NCBI GenBank assembly: GCA_014359885.1 | Contig: JACIYN010000013.1 | Coordinates: 113,366-177,365 of the forward strand | Origin: Desulfacinum sp. | GTDB lineage: Bacteria; Desulfobacterota; Syntrophobacteria; Syntrophobacterales; DSM-9756 | Length of the DNA stretch: 64,000 nt | Reading direction: 5' to 3' | Part shown: positions 59,201 through 64,000 of the stretch, in pieces | Layout: every line of letters begins with the position of its first letter | How positions within the stretch are numbered: position 1 is the first letter of the stretch | The notes under the pieces: generated by a model | Told to the model about the DNA's origin: nothing | Databases searched by the model: none | Seen by the model: the letters and a program-made list of their open reading frames with translations, nothing else | Program-made: the position numbers and the translations under genes

Positions 59201-59316
59201 CGCTCTGCAAGGGCTGCGGCACCTGCGCCGCCACCTGCCCGTCGGAAGCCATCACGCTCCTGGGCTTCTCGCACCTGCAGCTCTACGCCCAGATCGACGA
59301 GGCGCTTTCGGCGTGA
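56272..59316 (+). CDS. hdrA: Heterodisulfide reductase subunit A-like protein, double HdrA, selenocysteine at 63
   Basis: A 1014-residue flavoprotein if the in-frame TGA at 56458-56460 is read as Sec63. The context [23 protein letters not shown] matches HdrA, which has Cys (or Sec in methanogens) there as a cluster ligand beside the FAD. Module 1 (1-about 450) has FAD motif GGGIAG (16-21) and two 4Fe-4S sites (C112-C122; C167-C174 region). Module 2 (about 455-1014) repeats a whole Hdr[10 protein letters not shown] near 462, FAD motif near 602, and a C-terminal 2[4Fe-4S] ferredoxin ([24 protein letters not shown]). It would be the flavin-based bifurcating core for the NfnAB, MvhD and 8Fe partners around it. 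No HdrB or HdrC is present. Confidence 0.92.
56476..56493 (+). promoter_or_regulatory. Candidate SECIS hairpin of hdrA
   Basis: CTGGTC (56476-56481) pairs with GGCCGG (56488-56493, two G-U) around the loop GAGGTC. The loop starts 22 nt after the TGA and contains GGU, like the AGGUCU loop of the E. coli fdhF SECIS. Confidence 0.65.
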
Positions 59317-59521
59317 TCGGCTCGTGAGGCGTCAGGCGTAAGGCGTGAGGCGCCGACTTGAGAGTCGTCCATCACGAGCCACGAACGGCAAATGATGGCG
59401 AGGCCCCTCTCCCCCCTTTTCTAAAGGGGGGCCGGGGGGGATTCCCCGAAAACCGATAACCCATTACTGAAAGCTGACAGCTGATAGCTGACAGCTGACA
59501 CCTTCCAATCCGGGGGCATTT
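59317..59521. repeat. Repeat-rich gap between hdrA and mvhD
   Basis: GGCGTAA/GGCGTGA heptamers (59328-59352), an inverted copy of the GGCCCCCC palindrome unit (59407-59448, in reverse orientation to 50591-50630), and CTGACAGCTGATAG repeats (59470-59500). No gene is seen. Confidence 0.85.
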
Positions 59522-59962
59522 ATGCAGAACCCATTCGAACCCAAGATCCTGGCCTTCCTGTGCAACTGGTGCAGCTACGCCGGCGCGGACCTGGCGGGCG
59601 TGAGCCGCCTGCAGTACCCGCCCAACATCCGGGTGGTGCGCGTCATGTGTTCGGGGACCGTCTCGCCCCACCACGTGATCCACGCGTTCCAGCGGGGCGC
59701 CGACGGCGTGCTGGTGGCCGGCTGCCACATCGGCGACTGCCACTACCTCAAGGGCAACTACATGACGCTCAAGCGGATGAAGTTCGTCCAGGAGCTCATC
59801 CGGTTCGCCGGCTACAATCCGGAGCGGTTCCGGCTGGAATGGATCTCGTCGGCCGAGGGCGTCAAGTTCGCCGAGGTGGTGCGGGACTTCACGGAAAAGG
59901 TCCGATCCCTGGGCCCGGCGCCGTCCTTTGAGGCCAGCCCCCGCCTGGCCATGGGCCTCTAA
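59522..59962 (+). CDS. mvhD: MvhD-like [2Fe-2S] adaptor protein
   Basis: A 146-residue MvhD/FlpD-type protein that passes electrons between HdrA and a hydrogenase or other dehydrogenase. The ligand cysteines are C14, C17, C43, C68 and C73 in CNWCSYAGADLAG, VMCSGTV and AGCHIGDCHYLKGN. Some relatives have Sec in the last motif; this one has Cys throughout. There is no hydrogenase gene nearby, so its electron donor is probably the NfnAB/NuoG-like set or the next protein. Confidence 0.94.
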   Translation: MQNPFEPKILAFLCNWCSYAGADLAGVSRLQYPPNIRVVRVMCSGTVSPHHVIHAFQRGADGVLVAGCHIGDCHYLKGNYMTLKRMKFVQELIRFAGYNPERFRLEWISSAEGVKFAEVVRDFTEKVRSLGPAPSFEASPRLAMGL

Positions 59963-59990
59963 CCATTTCAACCGAGACAGGATGGACTCC

Positions 59991-60782
59991 ATGAAGACCA
60001 AGGTGCGACAACTGCTGGAAGAAGGCCGGGTGGACGCCTTCCTGGCCTACAAGACGATCCACGGCGTGCCCTTTCCCACGCTCTTTACCCGAGAGAACGT
60101 GGACGAACTGGAACCGTGGGCGCCCTTCAAGGCGCGCTATCCCGTGACCAAGATCCTCCTGGCCCAGGCCCGGCAAAACCCGGAAAAGACCTTCGGCGTG
60201 CTGGTCCGCGGCTGCGAGGAGCGCTCGCTCCATGAGCTTTTCAAGTGGAACCAGCTTTCCCCGGACAAGGTGGTGGTGTTGGGTCAGGCCTGCACGGAAG
60301 ACCTGGCGCTTTACTGCGAATGCAAAAAGCCCTTCCCGGATCAGCTGGACTACGGCGAGGCGCCGGCTCCCGTGCCCAAAAGCCGCCGGCTGGAGGAACT
60401 GGAGGCCATGCCGGAAACGGACCGGCTCCAGTGGTGGCTTTCCCTCTTCAACCGCTGCATCCGCTGCCACGGCTGCCGGGACGTGTGCCCCGTGTGCTTC
60501 TGCACCGAATGCAGCCTGGAACACAAGGAACTCATTCCGGCCCGGAAGCTCCCGCCGGACAGCTCCTTCCACCTGGTGCGGGCCGTGCACATGGCGGGCC
60601 GGTGCATCGACTGCGGCCTGTGCGAGGAAACCTGCCCGGCCGGCATCCCGCTGCGCGCCCTCTACAAGCGGGTGAACGACCTGGTGGAGAACATCTTCCA
60701 ATACAAGACGGGCGTTCCCGACGGAAAGTCGCCCTTTACCCTGCTGGGCGACGAAAGCTTCCTTCCCGCCGGCCCCCGCTAA
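59991..60782 (+). CDS. 8Fe-8S ferredoxin-type protein, FrhB/FdhB-related partner of HdrA-MvhD
   Basis: A 263-residue protein. The N-terminal half resembles the N-terminus of coenzyme F420 hydrogenase/dehydrogenase beta-type proteins (FGVLVRGCEERSLHELFK). The C-terminal half has two 4Fe-4S sites (C156, C159, C162, C166 and C205, C208, C211, C215), with extra cysteines at 169, 171 and 174. It follows mvhD closely and is probably the terminal partner that docks ferredoxin or a CCG-type reductase. ATG at 59991 is chosen for AGGA eight bases upstream; 59982 is possible. Confidence 0.82.
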   Translation: MKTKVRQLLEEGRVDAFLAYKTIHGVPFPTLFTRENVDELEPWAPFKARYPVTKILLAQARQNPEKTFGVLVRGCEERSLHELFKWNQLSPDKVVVLGQACTEDLALYCECKKPFPDQLDYGEAPAPVPKSRRLEELEAMPETDRLQWWLSLFNRCIRCHGCRDVCPVCFCTECSLEHKELIPARKLPPDSSFHLVRAVHMAGRCIDCGLCEETCPAGIPLRALYKRVNDLVENIFQYKTGVPDGKSPFTLLGDESFLPAGPR

Positions 60783-60866
60783 ACGTGATCAACTTCCCCT
60801 TCCGCCGAGTTGGATCCGCAACGGCAGGCCGCTCGGCGCGAAGGGAAGATGTCGTTTCGCAGAAAG

Positions 60867-61031
60867 CTATTTCCCGGAAGACCTTTCGATCGCACCTCCC
60901 AACGATTTCAGATCCTTTCCGATGCCCTTCACCGTATTGCACGCCGAGAAACATCCTGCCATCAGCATCAAAGCCGTACACCAGCCCACGAGCCTCGTCG
61001 CAATCCCGCCTGAACGAAAAATGGACCGCAC
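60867..61031 (-). CDS. Entericidin-like small lipoprotein
   Basis: A 54-residue protein from a GTG at 61031 with AGGGGG eight bases upstream. It has a basic N-terminus, a hydrophobic segment (LVGWCTALMLMAG) and a lipobox FSAC, then NTVKGIGKDLKSLGGAIERS, the hallmark of the entericidin EcnA/EcnB family (CNTVxGxGxDixxxGxAIe). In enterobacteria these are small cell-envelope lipoproteins, one of them membrane-toxic. It is antisense to the end of the Hdr cluster. No antidote partner was seen beside it. Confidence 0.82.
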   Translation of the reverse strand: MRSIFRSGGIATRLVGWCTALMLMAGCFSACNTVKGIGKDLKSLGGAIERSSGK

Positions 61032-61104
61032 TTTTGTAACCCCCTGTATACCCCTTTTTTGGCTACTCATCCTGAAGAATTTGCCAACCTTGCAGTTTCA
61101 GTGT

Positions 61105-61140
61105 AGAACGCCGACGTTCTATCCATCTTAAGCAAGATGA
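61105..61140. repeat. Two adjacent short hairpins
   Basis: AGAACG-CCGA-CGTTCT (about 61105-61120) and CATCTT-AAGC-AAGATG (61124-61139) lie side by side before the flavoprotein gene. The second overlaps the most upstream possible start of that gene. Neither has a U-run. Confidence 0.6.
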
Positions 61141-61157
61141 CGGGGAGTTCGTCAACA

Positions 61158-62534
61158 ATGGACTACAAGGTGGTGATCATCGGGGCGGGGCCGGCGGGCA
61201 TCTTCGCGGCCCTCACGTTGGCCCAAGGGGGCGTGGGCCCGGTGCTGGTGGTGGAGCAGGGAAAGGACCTGGACGAGAGGCGAAAAGGGGCCAAGGACGT
61301 TCTGTGCGGCTGGGGAGGGGCGGGCGCCTTCAGCGACGGAAAGCTCACCCTGTCTCCGGAAGTGGGTGGCTTTCTGGGGGATTTCGTAGGCACACAAGCC
61401 CTCGAGGAGCTCCTCCTGGAAGCCGATCGGATCTACGTGCGCTTCGGGGCTCCTGAGCGGATCTACGGCGAGCCCACCGCGGAGATGGAGGCTCTGGCCG
61501 ACCGGGCGCGCCTGGCGGATCTGGAGCTCATCCCCATGAGGATCCGCCACATCGGAACGGACAACTGCCTCGTGGTGCTGGAGCGACTGAAAAAATTCCT
61601 GGAAAAGCAGGTGGAGATCCGCACCAACTGCCGCGCGGTGAAGATCTTCGCCGAAGACGGCGCGGTCCGCGCCGTGGAACTTTCTTCGGGCCAGGTGGTG
61701 CGCACCCGGTACGTCATTGCCGCCCCGGGCCGATCGGGCGCCCGGTGGATGAAGGACCAGGCCCGGGCCCTGGGACTGGGAAGCCAGGCGAGCCCCGTGG
61801 ACATCGGCGTTCGGGTGGAACTCCCCGCCGTGGTCTTCAAGGACATCACCGACATCAGCTACGAATCCAAGCTCATCTACTACTCCAAGACCTTCGACGA
61901 CAAGGTCCGCACCTTTTGCATGAACCCCTACGGCGAGGTGGTCCAGGAACAGAACGGGGACATGCTCACCGTGAACGGCCACAGCTATGCCGGCAAAAAA
62001 ACCCAAAACACCAATTTCGCCCTGCTGGTGAGCAGCGCCTTCACCGAGCCCTTCGACGATCCCATCGCCTACGGCCGCTACATCGCCCGGCTGGCCAACC
62101 TGCTGGGAAAGGGTGTGATCGTCCAGCGGCTGGGGGACCTCCTGGCCGGGCGCCGAAGCACCCCTGAGCGCATCGCCCGGTGCCTCACCCGCCCCACCCT
62201 GCGCCAGGCCGTCCCCGGAGACCTGAGCTACGTCTTTCCCTACCGTCACCTGCTGGGGATCGTCGAAATGCTCCAGGCCCTGGACAAGATCGCTCCCGGC
62301 ACCGCCTCCCGCCACACCCTCCTCTACGGCGTGGAGGTGAAATTCTACTCCCACCGCATCCAGGTGACTCCCGAACTGGAAACCCAGGTGGCCAACCTCT
62401 TCGCCGTGGGCGACGGCGCCGGCATCACCCGCGGGCTGCTCCAGGCATCCGTGAGCGGCATGCTGGCGGCGCGGGCCATCGTGCATCGTGAGGCGCGAAG
62501 CTTAAGGAATGAGGAACAAGGAGTGACGGGTTAG
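61158..62534 (+). CDS. FAD-dependent dehydrogenase, COG2509 type
   Basis: A 458-residue flavoprotein. It starts MDYKVVIIGAGPAGIFAAL (Rossmann FAD motif), has a CGWGGAGAFSDGKLTLSPEVGG segment typical of COG2509 in two parts, and ends with FAVGDGAGITRGLLQASVSG for the second FAD contact. The substrate of this family is not established. ATG at 61158 is preferred (GGGGAG upstream); 61137 is an alternative. Its TAG overlaps the end of the convergent coiled-coil gene by four bases. Confidence 0.85.
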   Translation: MDYKVVIIGAGPAGIFAALTLAQGGVGPVLVVEQGKDLDERRKGAKDVLCGWGGAGAFSDGKLTLSPEVGGFLGDFVGTQALEELLLEADRIYVRFGAPERIYGEPTAEMEALADRARLADLELIPMRIRHIGTDNCLVVLERLKKFLEKQVEIRTNCRAVKIFAEDGAVRAVELSSGQVVRTRYVIAAPGRSGARWMKDQARALGLGSQASPVDIGVRVELPAVVFKDITDISYESKLIYYSKTFDDKVRTFCMNPYGEVVQEQNGDMLTVNGHSYAGKKTQNTNFALLVSSAFTEPFDDPIAYGRYIARLANLLGKGVIVQRLGDLLAGRRSTPERIARCLTRPTLRQAVPGDLSYVFPYRHLLGIVEMLQALDKIAPGTASRHTLLYGVEVKFYSHRIQVTPELETQVANLFAVGDGAGITRGLLQASVSGMLAARAIVHREARSLRNEEQGVTG

Positions 62535-63052
62535 GGCCAGAACTTGAGGAGGCCCATGAGGAGGGTGAGGAAGGAAAATCCGATCCCCATGGTCCATTGG
62601 AGCGTGAGGAAGCGCTTGTCCATGGCCACAAAGCGTTGGTCCATAGCTTCAAACCGCTGTTCCATGGCCTCAAAGCGTTGGTCCATAGCTTCAAACCGCT
62701 GTCCCACGGCCTCAAAGCGGGCGGCCATCTCCCGCTGGAGCGCTTCAAAGCGCTGGTCGATCACTTCGAAGCGCTTTTCCATGGTCTCGAAACGCTTTTC
62801 CATGGTCTCGAAGCGCTTTTCCGCAGCGTCGAACCGGGCCGCCTCGATCTCCCGCAACGACTTGAGCTCCTCCTCCACCCGGACCATACGTTCCATGAGT
62901 GAAAGTTCCCTGGAACGGCGCTCGTTTTCCTTAACGAAGGCGGCGATCTTTTCAGCGAAGAGGCCGTCAACTTCCCTTCGCAGAATCTGCTGCACGACGG
63001 CGGCGATCTTTTGTTCCAGCAGGGCGTCGTCTATTTGATGGGATACGGCCAT
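62531..63052 (-). CDS. Coiled-coil protein with C-terminal membrane anchor
   Basis: A 173-residue protein. Residues about 55-150 consist of heptads of the form (K/Q)RFExM(D/E), encoded by similar 21-bp units, then a hydrophobic C-terminal helix (WTMGIGFSFLTLLMGLLKFW). GGGAGG precedes the ATG at 63052. It resembles widespread DUF1640/DUF3782-like coiled-coil proteins of unknown role; the assignment is loose. The DNA repeats suggest the rod length can change by recombination. Confidence 0.8.
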   Translation of the reverse strand: MAVSHQIDDALLEQKIAAVVQQILRREVDGLFAEKIAAFVKENERRSRELSLMERMVRVEEELKSLREIEAARFDAAEKRFETMEKRFETMEKRFEVIDQRFEALQREMAARFEAVGQRFEAMDQRFEAMEQRFEAMDQRFVAMDKRFLTLQWTMGIGFSFLTLLMGLLKFWP

Positions 63053-63331
63053 GGGGTGCCTCCCGGGAAGGCCTTTGCAAAGAGCGATGAACCAGCATTC
63101 AAGTCTATAGCATGCACCAGAAGTTCCGACAAGATGACGGGACCTCGTCGGGCGGAAGCGCCGGCCCATCGGGGCGGGGGACTGGAACGCTCAGCGGGCG
63201 GCATAAACCCCGCCCCTACCCAAGAAGGCGAGCCTCGCCATCACCGTTGGATGACAACCGAAGGCTGAAAGCCGATGGCCGACAGCTGAGAACTGACCGT
63301 TCAAAAACCCCTTGCGATGGGCCACGGGGTG
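63053..63331. other. Gap with a palindromic repeat and CTGA repeats
   Basis: Contains GCGGGCGGCATAAACCCCGC then CCCTACC (63187-63220), a member of the CCCCGCCCC palindrome family, and a degenerate CCGACAGCTGAGAACTGA stretch (63262-63300). No gene is seen. Confidence 0.65.
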
Positions 63332-63403
63332 TGCTAACAAAAGCGATTCGTTGAGAGCGAATCGCGCCATGCGAAAAAATATTGCATATTCAGCGGGTTA
63401 GCA
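63332..63403 (+). promoter_or_regulatory. Structured RNA leader of rpmB
   Basis: TGCTAAC (63332-63338) pairs with GTTAGCA (63397-63403), enclosing a perfect 8-bp hairpin GCGATTCG (63343-63350) / CGAATCGC (63358-63365) with loop TTGAGAG. The structure ends 26 nt before the rpmB ATG. It may be an L28 autoregulatory leader; that role is inference. Confidence 0.5.
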
Positions 63404-63429
63404 AAAAGACTGCGGAAAGGAACACAACC

Positions 63430-63624
63430 ATGAGCCGAAAATGCGCATTCTGTGGGAAGACGCCTCATGTGGGCCATAATGTGAGCCACGCCAACAACAA
63501 GACCAAGCGCACCTGGTATCCCAATCTGCAGCGGGTCCGCCATGTGGGCAAGGACGGAACGGTGCGCCGGGTCCGCGCCTGCACGCGCTGCATCCGTTCG
63601 GGCATGGTGGTGAAGCCGGCCTGA
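63430..63624 (+). CDS. rpmB: 50S ribosomal protein L28
   Basis: A 64-residue L28: [36 protein letters not shown], and [10 protein letters not shown]. Two CxxC pairs (C5, C8 and C52, C55) indicate the zinc-binding form. GGAAAGGA lies before the ATG. A strong terminator follows, so it is probably monocistronic. Confidence 0.97.
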   Translation: MSRKCAFCGKTPHVGHNVSHANNKTKRTWYPNLQRVRHVGKDGTVRRVRACTRCIRSGMVVKPA

Positions 63625-63655
63625 GGCGCCGCCGTCCCGGTGTGACCATCCAGCG

Positions 63656-63687
63656 AAACCCCCTTCCGCTCGGAAGGGGGTTTTTTA
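63656..63687 (+). terminator. Rho-independent terminator of rpmB
   Basis: AACCCCCTTCCG pairs with CGGAAGGGGGTT (stem of at least nine perfect pairs, apex GCTC), followed by TTTTTTATT. The flanking A and T runs would also let it act on the opposite strand for the relA/spoT-type gene. Confidence 0.9.
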
Positions 63688-63838
63688 TTGGCCATTCCCC
63701 GGCGGTGCAGCCGCCGGTTCATCGCGCCCTGCGAGGCTCCCACAGGGCGGCCGACACCTCGGTGCAGGTTCTTTCCTCCACGCAGGGCACAGCGAGAACG
63801 CGCGTCACACCCCACCGCTTAAAACTTAACACTTAAAA

Positions 63839-64000
63839 CTATCTTCTAACCTCAAAGACGCTCTTTTCGTTGCGTAGGGCGGTGATCACCCGGTTGAGGT
63901 GCTCGCTGTCGCGCACTTCGATGCTGAGGCGGCACTGGGCCAGGCCGTTGGGGGTTCGGGTGATCTGGAAGTCGTTCACCGCGGCGTCCATCTGGCCCAG
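63839..64000 (-). CDS. RelA/SpoT family (p)ppGpp synthetase/hydrolase, C-terminal ACT domain only
   Basis: Fifty-three codons before a TAG, entering from the right edge. The visible part (DFQITRTPNGLAQCRLSIEV, then DSEHLNRVITALRNEKSVFEVRR) is the end of an ACT domain as found at the C-terminus of RelA/SpoT proteins. The catalytic domains lie outside the window, so hydrolase or synthetase activity cannot be judged. Confidence 0.82.
   Translation of the reverse strand: MGQMDAAVNDFQITRTPNGLAQCRLSIEVRDSEHLNRVITALRNEKSVFEVRR

Noticed and set aside
59522..59962. Selenocysteine in MvhD
   Set aside because: All expected ligand positions are Cys codons and there is no internal TGA.

Overview
The window is 64 kb of GC-rich bacterial chromosome, tightly packed with genes. 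It most resembles a strictly anaerobic deltaproteobacterium (Desulfobacterota, Syntrophobacter/Desulfacinum-like sulfate reducer or syntroph). The evidence is gene content: two EtfAB systems, a CoA-thioester and Na+-decarboxylase locus, an HdrA-MvhD-NfnAB electron-transfer cluster, and two proteins that use UGA as selenocysteine. The species assignment is inference; no rRNA or tRNA gene was seen.

Layout. 1-8.9 kb: DUF434 protein (partial), J-domain protein, acyl-CoA synthetase, etfBA behind a FadR-type operator, mnmG and a divergent radical SAM gene. 9-13.5 kb: a PAS histidine kinase, an 865-bp repeat-filled gap, gltX. 13.7-27.6 kb: a long plus-strand run: small membrane protein, yceD-rpmF-plsX, acyl-CoA dehydrogenase with etfB and a ferredoxin-fused etfA, fabG-fabF, rpiB, glyA, ribD-ribE-ribBA-ribH-nusB. 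fabH, fabD and acpP are missing from this otherwise familiar fatty-acid gene order. 27.9-34 kb (minus): hybrid histidine kinase and a TAXI-TRAP transporter set. 34.8-41.7 kb (minus): a probable glutarate-type dicarboxylate module: IclR regulator, class III CoA-transferase, small membrane subunit, Na+-pump beta subunit, biotin carrier, acyl-CoA dehydrogenase, carboxyltransferase. 42-50.3 kb: VKOR-DsbA fusion, secA, argJ, a selenocysteine peroxiredoxin and an alpha-glucan phosphorylase. 51.2-60.8 kb: NuoG/FdhA-like scaffold, NfnA, NfnB, a 1014-residue selenocysteine HdrA, MvhD and an 8Fe-8S partner. 61-64 kb: entericidin-like lipoprotein, flavoprotein, coiled-coil protein, rpmB with a structured leader, and the 3' end of a RelA/SpoT gene.

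The most interesting system is the 51-61 kb cluster. It looks like a soluble flavin-based electron-bifurcating or confurcating complex joining NAD(P)(H), ferredoxin and a disulfide or other low-potential partner. Its molybdopterin-type subunit has lost the catalytic Sec/Cys segment, and its HdrA is read through UGA. The intergenic spaces hold several repeat families: 7-8-nt tandem arrays, CCCCGCCCC-type palindromes, about 120-bp and about 220-bp dispersed repeats, and one MITE-like insertion whose empty site is preserved in a second copy.
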